Shown here: positions 28,814 through 37,534 of the stretch, one piece after another | Numbering within the stretch: position 1 is the stretch's first letter | Layout: each line of letters opens with the position of its first letter | NCBI RefSeq assembly: GCF_021088345.1 | Contig: NZ_CP088156.1 | Location: 1,302,001 to 1,366,000, forward strand | Reading direction: 5' to 3' | Source of the DNA: Bradyrhizobium ontarionense | GTDB lineage: Bacteria > Pseudomonadota > Alphaproteobacteria > Rhizobiales > Xanthobacteraceae | Length of the DNA stretch: 64,000 nt | The notes under the pieces: generated by a model | Told to the model about the DNA's origin: nothing | Databases searched by the model: none | What the model saw: only the letters and a program-made list of their open reading frames with translations | Translations under genes and position numbers: made by a program

Positions 28814-29644
28814 ATGGACGCCGTGAAACGCTATTTCCGCAGTCCGGCCGCGGTGCTCGGCCTGATCCTGCTGCTGATCGTCGTGGGCATGGCGATCAGC
28901 GCCGGCTATTTCTATCCGCGCGACCCGCTCGCCCTCGCCGGCCGGCCCTTGATCTGGCCGTTCGCCAATCCACGCTTCCTGCTCGGCACCGACAATTCCG
29001 GCCGCGACATCGCGGCGCAAATCTTCTACGGCGCCCGCATCTCCCTCCTGATCGGCGGCGTCGCGACGCTCATTGCCGTGACGATCGGCGTGATGGTCGG
29101 AGCGTTCGCGGGCTACTACGGCGGCTGGATCGACAACGTGCTGATGCGCATCACCGAAGCCTTCCAGACGCTACCGAACTTCGTTCTCCTGCTGGTGCTG
29201 GTGGCGGTGTTCGGCTCGACCCTGACCACGGTCACGATTGCGGTCGGCATCGTCTCGTGGCCCGCGCCGGCGCGGCTGACGCGGGCGGAATTCCTGTCGC
29301 TGCGCGGCCGTGAATTCGTCCAGGCCGGCCGGACGCTCGGCATGCGCGACACGCAACTGATCCTGCGCGAGATCCTGCCCAATGCGCTGCCGCCGGTGAT
29401 CGTCTATGCCGGCGTCGTCATGGCGGTCGCGATCCTGCTGGAGAGCGCGCTCGCCTTCCTGCGGCTGTCCGACGCCAACGTCGCCTCCTGGGGCAATCTG
29501 ATCGGCCTCGGGCGCGACGTGCTGCGCGTGCAATGGTACGTCTCGGCGATCCCAGGCGTCGCCATCCTGATCACCGTGCTTGCGGTGTCGCTGGTCGGCC
29601 AGGGCCTCAACGACGCCTTGAACCCGCGGCTGAAGCAGCGATGA
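28814..29644 (+). CDS. ABC importer permease, DppC type
   Basis: 276 residues. N-terminal helix, then LLGTDNSGRDIAAQIFYGAR, the classic DppC/OppC motif, and the EAA loop AGRTLGMRDTQLILREILPN. It pairs with the upstream DppB-type subunit. Its stop codon overlaps the start of the ATPase gene by four bases (ATGA at 29641). Confidence 0.92.
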   Translation: MDAVKRYFRSPAAVLGLILLLIVVGMAISAGYFYPRDPLALAGRPLIWPFANPRFLLGTDNSGRDIAAQIFYGARISLLIGGVATLIAVTIGVMVGAFAGYYGGWIDNVLMRITEAFQTLPNFVLLLVLVAVFGSTLTTVTIAVGIVSWPAPARLTRAEFLSLRGREFVQAGRTLGMRDTQLILREILPNALPPVIVYAGVVMAVAILLESALAFLRLSDANVASWGNLIGLGRDVLRVQWYVSAIPGVAILITVLAVSLVGQGLNDALNPRLKQR

Positions 29645-31263
29645 GTTCAACAGCGCCCATTCTCACCGTCGACCGCCTCAGCGTTCGTCTGCCGAAAGGC
29701 GCCGACCGCACGCATGCGCTCTCCGAGGTTTCGCTTTCGATCGCCGAGAACGAGATCGTCTGCATCGTCGGCGAGTCCGGCTCCGGCAAGTCGATGATGG
29801 CCAATGCCGTCATGCGGCTGCTGCCGGACGGCGTCGTTACGGATGGCGGGCGCATTCTGTTCTCCGGCCGCGATCTCTGCGCCGCCACGGCGGCCGAGAT
29901 GCGCCGCATCCGCGGCGCTGACATCGCGATGGTGTTCCAGGAGCCGATGACGGCGCTCAATCCGCTGCGCACGATCGGCGATCAGATCGGCGAGGTGCTG
30001 GACATCCATACTGATCTCGCGAACGCCGAGATCAGATCGCGCGTGCTGTCGCTGTTGTCCGACGTCAACATCCCCGATCCGCCGCGCGCGGCGAAGGCCT
30101 ATCCGCACGAGCTGTCCGGCGGACAGCGGCAGCGCGCGATGATCGCGATGGCCTTGGCGCTCGATCCGAAGCTCCTGATCGCCGATGAGCCGACCACGGC
30201 GCTCGATGTGACGACACAGGCCCAGATCCTCAAGCTGATCCGCGAGCTGCAGCAGCGGCGCAAGACCGCGGTGCTGTTCATCACCCATGATTTCGGCGTC
30301 GTCGCCGAGATCGCCGACCGCGTAATCGTGATGCAGCACGGCGTGGTGGTCGAGCACGGTCCCGCAACCGATGTGCTGCGCAATCCGCAACATCCCTACA
30401 CGCAGCAACTGATCGCCGCCGTGCCGCCTGTCGCGGCGGCGCCGCCGCGCAAGCTGTCCGAGGAGACCATTCTTGCGCTGTCTGGCGTGTCGAAGACCTA
30501 TCGCACCGGCGGCTTCCTCGGCCGCGGCGCGCGCGTGACCCATGCCGTCAAGGACGTCTCGTTGACGCTGCCGAAAGGCGCGACGCTCGGCATTGTCGGG
30601 GAGTCCGGATCCGGCAAATCCACCCTCGCCCGCTGCATCATTCGCCTGATCGATCCCGATGCGGGAGCGATCCTGCTCGACGGCGAGGACTGGGCCCGTC
30701 TGCCGCGCAGCGAGATCCGGGGACGGACGCAGCGGATGCAGATGGTGTTCCAGGATCCGTTCGCCTCGCTGAACCCGCGGCGCAAGGCTGCCGAGCTGGT
30801 GGCACAGGGACCGATCGTGCACGGCACGCCACGTGCTCAAGCTCTGGCCGAGGCGCGTGAGCTGTTCAACCTCGTAGGTCTCGATCCTTCTTCTGCCGAT
30901 CGTTTTCCGCACGAGTTCTCGGGTGGTCAACGCCAGCGGATCGGGCTTGCGCGCGCGCTCGCGCTGAAACCGGCCGTGCTGGTTGCCGACGAGCCAGTGT
31001 CCGCGCTCGATGTCTCGGTTCAGGCGCAGGTGTTGAAGCTGCTCGCGAGCCTACGCGAGCGGTTAGGTCTCTCGATGATCTTCATCACGCACGATCTGCG
31101 CGTCGCAGCGCAGATCTGCGATCTCGTCGCCGTGATGAAGGACGGCATCGTCGTCGAGCACGGCCTCACGAACGACGTGTTCGGCAGCCCGCAGCATCCC
31201 TATACGCAGGCCCTGCTCGAGGCCATCCCGGGCGGCGACTTCGCCCGGACGGCGCATGGTTGA
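29641..31263 (+). CDS. fused DppD-DppF ABC ATPase
   Basis: 540 residues containing two complete nucleotide-binding domains. Domain 1 has GESGSGKSM (from about 44), LSGGQRQRAMIAM and LLIADEPTTALD; domain 2 has GESGSGKST (from about 320), FSGGQRQRIGLAR and VLVADEPVSALD. Each carries an oligopeptide C-terminal extension (NPQHPYTQQL and SPQHPYTQAL). A single fused ATPase supplies both sites, as in YejF/GsiA-type importers. The gene ends three bases from the convergent oxidoreductase gene. Confidence 0.92.
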   Translation: MSSTAPILTVDRLSVRLPKGADRTHALSEVSLSIAENEIVCIVGESGSGKSMMANAVMRLLPDGVVTDGGRILFSGRDLCAATAAEMRRIRGADIAMVFQEPMTALNPLRTIGDQIGEVLDIHTDLANAEIRSRVLSLLSDVNIPDPPRAAKAYPHELSGGQRQRAMIAMALALDPKLLIADEPTTALDVTTQAQILKLIRELQQRRKTAVLFITHDFGVVAEIADRVIVMQHGVVVEHGPATDVLRNPQHPYTQQLIAAVPPVAAAPPRKLSEETILALSGVSKTYRTGGFLGRGARVTHAVKDVSLTLPKGATLGIVGESGSGKSTLARCIIRLIDPDAGAILLDGEDWARLPRSEIRGRTQRMQMVFQDPFASLNPRRKAAELVAQGPIVHGTPRAQALAEARELFNLVGLDPSSADRFPHEFSGGQRQRIGLARALALKPAVLVADEPVSALDVSVQAQVLKLLASLRERLGLSMIFITHDLRVAAQICDLVAVMKDGIVVEHGLTNDVFGSPQHPYTQALLEAIPGGDFARTAHG

Positions 31264-31266
31264 GCT

Positions 31267-32577
31267 CTAACCGATCTCGCGGGCGTCGCGATAGCGGTAC
31301 AACAACAGCATCAGCGGCGCGAACGGCCGCAGCAGCGCGTGCGCCGGTATCGTGACCGGCTCCGTGAACGGCAGCGCCAGTTCGTTCTCCGGAACCCCGC
31401 GCACGGCTTTCGCGAGTTCGGCGCCGAGCGGAATCGTGAGCGCGACCGCGCGGCCATTGCAGCCGGTCCAGCCATAGGCGTCGGGACCGAGCCGGTGAAT
31501 CCGCGGCATATAGTCGGTGGTCATGCCGACATAGCCGTTCCAGACGTAGTCGAACCTAACCTCGCCGATCTGCGGCCACAAGCGCTGCAGGCGCTCGCCG
31601 ACACGCGCCTTCAACCGCTCGGCCTTGTTGCCGGGACCGATCACGGCACCGCCCGTCACCAGCCGGTGGCGGGCATCGTAGCGGGCGAAATACAGTTCGC
31701 CGTGAGTATCGGACATGGCCTGCCGCGCCGGGATGATCGTCCGACGCACATTGTCCGACAGCGGCTGCGTCGCCATCTGCCAGGACAGCACCGGCATCAC
31801 CTCATGCGCAATTTGCGGAGCGAGCGCCTTCGAGAACTCGCCGCTATAGGCATTGCTCGCCAGCACGAGCGCGCGCGCCGAAATCTCGCCCTGTGGCGTG
31901 CGAACGACCCAGCGCTCGCCGTGCCGCTCGAAATTGATCACCGGCGAGCGCGCGTAGATGCGCGCGCCGAGGCCAAGCACGGTCCGCGCCAGACCCCGCG
32001 CCAGCGCCAGCGGATTGATATGGCCGCCGGTCCTGTTCCAGAAGCCGCCGTGCCATGCCTCCGAGCCCAGCATGTCGCGCGTCTGATCGCGTGACAGCAG
32101 CTCGACATCAGCACCGAACTTCGACCACTGCTTGAACCTGCGCTCGGCAATCTTGATGCGACCTGGCGTATGTACCGGCTGCACCCAGCCGGCCTGCTCG
32201 TGCTCGGCTTCGATCCCGTAGCGCCGGACGGTATCGAATAGCGCAGCCGCGCTGTCGCGCAACATGGCCACGAAGCGCTCACCGGCTGCGCCGTGACGGG
32301 CAACGAGGTCATCCGGATCAGGCCGCGACAGTGTCGGGATGACCTGGCCGTTATTCCGACCCGACGCACCCCAGCCCGGCTCCATCGCCTCGACGATGGC
32401 AACGTCGACGCCAGCCTCGCGCAGATGCAGCGCGGTCGAGAGGCCGGTGAATCCGCCGCCGATGACGACGACATCAGTCTGCACACTGCCACGAAGCTCG
32501 GGCAGATCGGGCCCGGGCGGGGTCTGCGCAGCCCACAGGGATGGCGGCCATTGAACGTTACCTGTCGTCATGCTCAT
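31267..32577 (-). CDS. FAD-dependent oxidoreductase (DAO/DadA-type)
   Basis: 436 residues from ATG 32577 (another in-frame ATG at 32571). FAD-binding Rossmann motif VVVIGGGFTGLSTALHLREA at about 34-53, followed by IVEAMEPGWGASGRNNGQV, characteristic of PuuB/OrdL-like amine and amino-acid oxidases. The C-terminal motif DYMPRIHRLGPDAYGWTGCN contacts the flavin. It likely oxidises an amine or amino acid taken up by the neighbouring importer (inference from context). It is convergent with the ABC operon, with only three bases between the stops. Confidence 0.85.
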   Translation of the reverse strand: MSMTTGNVQWPPSLWAAQTPPGPDLPELRGSVQTDVVVIGGGFTGLSTALHLREAGVDVAIVEAMEPGWGASGRNNGQVIPTLSRPDPDDLVARHGAAGERFVAMLRDSAAALFDTVRRYGIEAEHEQAGWVQPVHTPGRIKIAERRFKQWSKFGADVELLSRDQTRDMLGSEAWHGGFWNRTGGHINPLALARGLARTVLGLGARIYARSPVINFERHGERWVVRTPQGEISARALVLASNAYSGEFSKALAPQIAHEVMPVLSWQMATQPLSDNVRRTIIPARQAMSDTHGELYFARYDARHRLVTGGAVIGPGNKAERLKARVGERLQRLWPQIGEVRFDYVWNGYVGMTTDYMPRIHRLGPDAYGWTGCNGRAVALTIPLGAELAKAVRGVPENELALPFTEPVTIPAHALLRPFAPLMLLLYRYRDAREIG

Positions 32578-32728
32578 CGTGGACAGCCCATCCTTGCTGG
32601 CCGACCGACCATCCTGGAGGTCGATCTTGCCTTGCGCCCAGTGCCCGGCCCCGCCGGTTGCGGCGCATGGGTCGATTGGGCATAGTTCGGCCGCCAATAT
32701 GCCAAGTTCGCTGCAAGGAGACAAACGC

Positions 32729-33586
32729 GTGGCCCTCAAGAATGTCATTGGTATCGATCACGCGGTCGTCGTGGTGAAGGATCTCGACGCCGCCGCCGAG
32801 ACCTGGAAGCGGCTCGGCTTCACCCTCTCGCCCCGCGGCACCCACAGCGCCAAGATGGGTTCAGGCAACTACACCATCATGCTCGACCCCGATTACATCG
32901 AGCTGCTGGGCATCCTTGCCGAGACCGACCACAACGTCCCGACCCGCAACTTCCTCGCACAACGCGGCGAAGGCATCGAGCGCATCGCCTTCACGGCGAT
33001 CGATTCGGCCGCCGGCGCGGAGGAAATTCGCAGTCATGGATTCGAGCCGATCGGCCCGATCGACTTCGAGCGCCCGGTGCCATTGCCCGACGGCACGATC
33101 TCGGCCGCAAAATTCCGCGTCTTTCAATGGCCGGTGGCGGAGGCGCCGGGCGGCCTGCGCATCTTCGCCTGCCAGCACAAGACGCGTGAAACCGTCTGGA
33201 TCCCGGAATTGATGACTCACGCCAATGCCGCCAAGCAGTTGAAGCAGGCGTTGATCGTGACGCCGGACCCAGCAAAGGATGCGGCGCACCTGTCGCGCCT
33301 GATTGATCGCGAGGGACGCACCGAGGCCGATGGCACCGTGACGGTGACGTCGGGTGGCGACCGTGCCGATTTCGTGTTCCTGACCAGGGATCAACTGGCG
33401 GCGCGCTATCCCGGTGTCTCACTCGCGGGTCTGCCCGAGCGCGGCGGCGCCGGCCTCGTGCTGGCCTCGCATGATCTGAGCGTAACCGAAAAGGCGCTCG
33501 GCGCATCCGCCGTGCGCAGCGGTGCAAGCATCGTGGTGCCGCCAGCCTCCGCAACCGGAACGCTGCTCGCCTTCGTGGGAGGCTAA
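32729..33586 (+). CDS. VOC (glyoxalase-fold) family protein
   Basis: 285 residues from GTG 32729, chosen because AAGGAG lies seven bases upstream. Starts VALKNVIGIDHAVVVVKDLD; two vicinal-oxygen-chelate modules with a conserved GTHSAKMGSGNYTIML segment and IELLG. This matches a proteobacterial glyoxalase_3-like family of unknown substrate. Divergent from the oxidoreductase gene, with about 150 bases between, so the two may share a control region and a pathway. Confidence 0.8.
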   Translation: MALKNVIGIDHAVVVVKDLDAAAETWKRLGFTLSPRGTHSAKMGSGNYTIMLDPDYIELLGILAETDHNVPTRNFLAQRGEGIERIAFTAIDSAAGAEEIRSHGFEPIGPIDFERPVPLPDGTISAAKFRVFQWPVAEAPGGLRIFACQHKTRETVWIPELMTHANAAKQLKQALIVTPDPAKDAAHLSRLIDREGRTEADGTVTVTSGGDRADFVFLTRDQLAARYPGVSLAGLPERGGAGLVLASHDLSVTEKALGASAVRSGASIVVPPASATGTLLAFVGG

Positions 33587-33599
33587 ACGTCGAAAGCCG

Positions 33600-33622
33600 G
33601 CGGCCGCGCATTCCGCGGCCGC
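33600..33622. terminator. bidirectional hairpin between convergent genes
   Basis: Perfect nine-base stem GCGGCCGCG (33600-33608) with CGCGGCCGC (33614-33622) and loop CATTC, lying 14 bases after the VOC gene and 8 bases from the reductase stop on the other strand. Confidence 0.6.
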
Positions 33623-33629
33623 AGCGACC

Positions 33630-34664
33630 TCATTCTGCCGGCTGGAACATCGCCGGACGGCCACGCTGGCTATCGAGCCAGCCGACGAGGCGATCCATGA
33701 GTCCGCCGCTCTGCTCGGACGGCTGCGCCGAAGACACGAACGGATCGCAATGGCACTTGGCACCGGCCGCGCGCGACATCTTCGCCACCGCGTCGGTCAT
33801 CGCTGGTGCACCGCAGGTGTAGACGACATCGTCCGGCCTCAGCTCGGGCATGTGCTCGGTCGGACGACCGCTGCGAATCGCCGGCGAGACGTTCTGCGGC
33901 TCCGACACGATCGGGATGATCTTGACGTTCGGAAAGCGCGCCAGCCGGCACAGCGCCTGATGCATGTAGAACGATTGCAGCGTGCGCGACACCACGATGA
34001 AGACGATCTCGCGCTTTGGGTTTTCGGTGATCGCAGCGACCGCAATCGCCCACATCGGCGCAAAGCCGGTGCCACTCGCGACCAGGATGATGCGGCCGCG
34101 ATGCTTCTGCCGGAAGAACGCGGTTCCGAGCGGAGCCGTCAGCTTGACGCGATGACCGACCTGGATGTCGCGGCCGAGCGCCGAAGACACCAGGCCATCC
34201 TTCAGGATGCGGATGTGCAGATACAGCAGATGGCTGTCGGGCGCACCGACCATCGGGTAGGTCGGGCTGTAGCAGCGCGTCGGAAAGCCGCGGTATTGGA
34301 CCTTGGCATATTGGCCTGGGAAGAATCGCAGCGGCTTCGGCATCTCCAGCGTGACACCGACGACGTCGGGCGCGAGGCGTACGAGATCACCGACCTCGCA
34401 GTTCATGGCCACGGTGTCCGGCACCGGCTCGGTGATGATCTTCAGGTCGGACACGACGCGGGCCTGGCACGCATGTGCCATGTCGCCTTCCATGCCGCCG
34501 AACAGCTTGCCGTCGACGACAGTCACTTTGCAGGATCCGCAGATTCCGCTGCGGCAGTCATGGGGCAGATCCACACCACTGTTGATGGCGCCGTCGAGCA
34601 GGATATCGCCCACATTCGCGTAGAACGTTTCCTTGTTGTATTGGATTTTGCAAATCTTACCCAT
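33630..34664 (-). CDS. ferredoxin-domain NAD(P)H oxidoreductase
   Basis: 344 residues. N-terminal plant-type [2Fe-2S] domain with Cys37, Cys42, Cys45 (DCRSGICGSC) and Cys66; FAD domain with RCYSPTYPM; NAD domain with LVASGTGFAPMWA and VYTCGAPAM. The domain order matches oxygenase and methane/phenol hydroxylase reductases (Fe-S, FAD, NAD). Its ATG overlaps the upstream stop (TAATG at 34666-34662), so it is cotranslated with the cytochrome b/EB_dh-like protein and probably exchanges electrons with it. No oxygenase is nearby. Confidence 0.85.
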   Translation of the reverse strand: MGKICKIQYNKETFYANVGDILLDGAINSGVDLPHDCRSGICGSCKVTVVDGKLFGGMEGDMAHACQARVVSDLKIITEPVPDTVAMNCEVGDLVRLAPDVVGVTLEMPKPLRFFPGQYAKVQYRGFPTRCYSPTYPMVGAPDSHLLYLHIRILKDGLVSSALGRDIQVGHRVKLTAPLGTAFFRQKHRGRIILVASGTGFAPMWAIAVAAITENPKREIVFIVVSRTLQSFYMHQALCRLARFPNVKIIPIVSEPQNVSPAIRSGRPTEHMPELRPDDVVYTCGAPAMTDAVAKMSRAAGAKCHCDPFVSSAQPSEQSGGLMDRLVGWLDSQRGRPAMFQPAE

Positions 34665-36595
34665 TACTGCACCTCAAGTCGCATCGGCCGGATCTGCCTC
34701 GTATGTCGGATCTGGGTGTGGTCAAAAGCCGCGACGCGCATGAAGACACCGTTCTTGATCGGAACGTCGTACTTGCTTTTCGTGTCCAATTTGCGGGCAA
34801 TCTCGAGCGTCCAGTGGCCCGCGGCCCAACGCGCCGCGCAGCGGATGTCCGCGCGGTCGCCCGTGAACTCTCCGCTGATGATGACACCCGGCACGACGGT
34901 CCCGATCGGGGTCTGGGCATCCGTTTCGGCCGAATACGGCACTGATTCGGCTTCCGTCATGAACCAACGCGCCCCTTCGCTCTCGCCGATGTTCGGATCG
35001 AGATTGATCTCACCCATGGCCGCGGTCATCGCGGCAATGTCCTTCGGCAGGCGTTTTGGCCTCACGCCCCGATTTCCCAGTCTGGCAGACTCCCTGTCGA
35101 TCACGAAATTGTCCGAATAGTTCGCGGTCCCCGGATCCGGCGCAAACCCGCCCTTGTAGGGCGTGAGTCCCTTGACCTGGTCGGGCGTCGGCTCGGCCGG
35201 CGGACCGAAATGATCATCGTCCATCCACCCGGTCGGACCGCCGCTCGTCGCCTTCCACAGCCACGCGTCGGCATAGAGATTCGGCGCCGGCGTGTAGTGA
35301 ATGCCGCGGCCCGACAGCGTCGCTGGCTTATCCGGCATCGGCTGCGAACTCATGTGGAATGTGCGGTCTGCGGCCAGGGTGATCGGCAGCGTGGTGAACA
35401 GCAGCGAGAACTTGTCCTCGTTGAAGTCGTTCTCGTCGCCCTTGTCGAAGCCGTTCTGCAGCAGATGCCAGCCATCGGCCTTCTTGATGAGCGGCAGCTG
35501 CTTCAACGATCGAGTCGGATCTTCCCAGATGACGAGGAAATAGACCCACGTCCCGTCATGGGCCGCCTTGATCCACACGCGCGATTCGCCGGTGCCGTCG
35601 AAATTATCGCCCTGGTTGGTCGTGACCATGTGCGGCTGGATGTTGCGCCAGACGCGATCGGATGAATCGCCGTCGAGCGTCGGCGCGTCCGATGTCGGGA
35701 TTCGGTACACCGTCACCGTGTCCTCGGCGTAGTAGTCGGCCGCGAACATCGCCGAGCCGATCACGATGGCTGCAGCCGTCGCGACCATGAACGGGTTGGC
35801 CTGAAAGCTCGGATTGCGGCGGCGCGAATTGCCCTTCGGCGGAGCCGGCGGCGGACGCATCCTGCCCGGCGGCATACGCTGCTCGGCGCGGCCACGCATC
35901 GGCTCTTCCATGCGTCGCGGTGCTGCCATCGGCTCACGCGCGGCGGGCCGCGCAGCAGGTGCCGGCTTCCTCGGAGGCGCCTCGCTCTCCTCCAGCTTCT
36001 CGGACTGCTCAACCAACAGCGTGAGGAGTTCGACGGGATCGAGCTTCGGCGGCGGCGGTGGCAGCGGGGCTGGCCGGAACACGCGATAGAGTTGCATCTT
36101 TCCACCGATGCTGAAGTGAACCAGGACGTGGAGCACCACGAAAGCCGGGATGACCCACGTCGCATACCAGTGGATCATCATCGTGACGTAACCGGAGGCG
36201 ACGCCGAAGAAGAGCAGACCGCCGGTGACGATCAGCGTGGCCATGGAGATGAACAGCACCCAATGGAGCATCACGCTGATCGAGCCCAGCCGCGCCGGCC
36301 GACGGCCCAGCAGGCCCTTGAACCGCATCTTGTCGACGGTCACGCGACGGCCCAAACCGGACTTCGACACATAGATCATGTAGGCAACGGCCACGCTGGC
36401 CAGCACGACTCCCGCAGGCATGTGCCACGTCCAAGTCCGGTGTCGCGGCAACAGCCAATCGAGGTTGTTCGCGATCCAGGCGTGGCCCGGTGCTTCCGTG
36501 GCCATGCGAAGCCCGGTGAGGAACGCGATCACCGTGGCCCCGACCAGCAGCCAATGCAGAATGATCGTTCCATAGTCGGTCTTACGGATCTTCAT
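34664..36595 (-). CDS. cytochrome b561-like / ethylbenzene dehydrogenase-related heme protein
   Basis: 643 residues from ATG 36595 (GGGAGG upstream). N-terminal membrane cytochrome b of four helices with paired histidines (ILHWLLVG, TWTWHMPAG, MLHWVLFI, MIHWYATW, VLHVLVHF). A Pro/Arg-rich linker (about 205-290) and a further helix (NPFMVATAAAIVIGSAMFAA) lead to a periplasmic EB_dh-like domain (VYRIPTSDAPTLDGDSSDRV, FLVIWEDPTRS), a fold that binds heme b in the gamma subunits of DMSO-reductase-type enzymes. A transmembrane electron-transfer role is likely; the partner enzyme is not in this window. Confidence 0.8.
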   Translation of the reverse strand: MKIRKTDYGTIILHWLLVGATVIAFLTGLRMATEAPGHAWIANNLDWLLPRHRTWTWHMPAGVVLASVAVAYMIYVSKSGLGRRVTVDKMRFKGLLGRRPARLGSISVMLHWVLFISMATLIVTGGLLFFGVASGYVTMMIHWYATWVIPAFVVLHVLVHFSIGGKMQLYRVFRPAPLPPPPPKLDPVELLTLLVEQSEKLEESEAPPRKPAPAARPAAREPMAAPRRMEEPMRGRAEQRMPPGRMRPPPAPPKGNSRRRNPSFQANPFMVATAAAIVIGSAMFAADYYAEDTVTVYRIPTSDAPTLDGDSSDRVWRNIQPHMVTTNQGDNFDGTGESRVWIKAAHDGTWVYFLVIWEDPTRSLKQLPLIKKADGWHLLQNGFDKGDENDFNEDKFSLLFTTLPITLAADRTFHMSSQPMPDKPATLSGRGIHYTPAPNLYADAWLWKATSGGPTGWMDDDHFGPPAEPTPDQVKGLTPYKGGFAPDPGTANYSDNFVIDRESARLGNRGVRPKRLPKDIAAMTAAMGEINLDPNIGESEGARWFMTEAESVPYSAETDAQTPIGTVVPGVIISGEFTGDRADIRCAARWAAGHWTLEIARKLDTKSKYDVPIKNGVFMRVAAFDHTQIRHTRQIRPMRLEVQ

Positions 36596-37534
36596 GCGTG
36601 CGCCTCCCGACCTGCGCGCACGCGATCGGCGTGATTCACCGCCGATCCGGCGACCGAATTCCGAATCAGCGAGCCGGTCCAATGCAGACGGATCGGATAT
36701 GCCCGGCTGCAGGATAGTTCTCGACCGAAATCCATTCCCGCATCACGCGTCCCGATGGTGATGTAGTTCAGCAACTTGTCGTCCCCCAGATTCACTCAGT
36801 GAGCAATGTTTCGACTGACTCAACGTCGACTTTCACGCCGATCATTGCCCCGCTACGCCCTTGCGCGATCGCCCGATCGCGTAGTTCAATGACCAGTTAT
36901 CGCGTCCCGAGCCGGTGACGGGTTGCTCGGATCGCGCATGAACTGATTTGCTTGATCCCCCCTTGTTTTATGTAGGAGTCGTCAGACCGATTGCCCGACG
37001 CGTGACGGCCGACTGTTCGCAGACGGAACGTGCGAGCGCCCGCTGCTGCCCCTGCTCGGAATCGCATCTCTCGATCTGCTGGACGGAAGCGCATGTCGGT
37101 GTGTTGCCGCTGTTGCCGCTGTTGCCATCATCGTTCCCCGCACTACCATCGGATACCGCATGCTCGAGTTGACAACGCACATCCGTTGCACCGCACGAAG
37201 ATTTATTCGCCTTCGTGGCGTCATTCGGCCCGCACCGCGGCCAATGAGCGCCGAAGCAAGGTGATAGACGGACGAATGTGTGACGCCCATCATGCATGCG
37301 CGCTGTCGCGTCGCCGCAACTCCTGAAGAATGCGAATGAATTCCTGGCGACACTGGTGATGGCGGAGGATGCCACTCTCGCTTGCAGACGGCCCGGGACG
37401 TCGAGTCCTACGCCGGTTGCAGGTGTGGAACGCTGCGACAGAATTGCCCATGCGTCCAATTGTTGCCGGAAAAACGTCTGCATCGGCTGTCAATAGCGCT
37501 GATCGAAGCATTGTCCTTTGGGAGACGCGCCTGG
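36596..37534. other. intergenic region upstream of the type I secretion operon
   Basis: About 940 bases. No convincing gene. A short repeat of TTGCCGCTG (three tandem-like copies, about 37102-37128) is present. Both the leftward cytochrome operon and the rightward secretion operon should start here; no standard promoter was recognised. Confidence 0.5.

Noticed and set aside
36592..36795. 67-residue minus-strand frame before the cytochrome gene
   Set aside because: Overlaps the ribosome site and start of the cytochrome gene and has no recognisable features; possibly a leader peptide, but unsupported.
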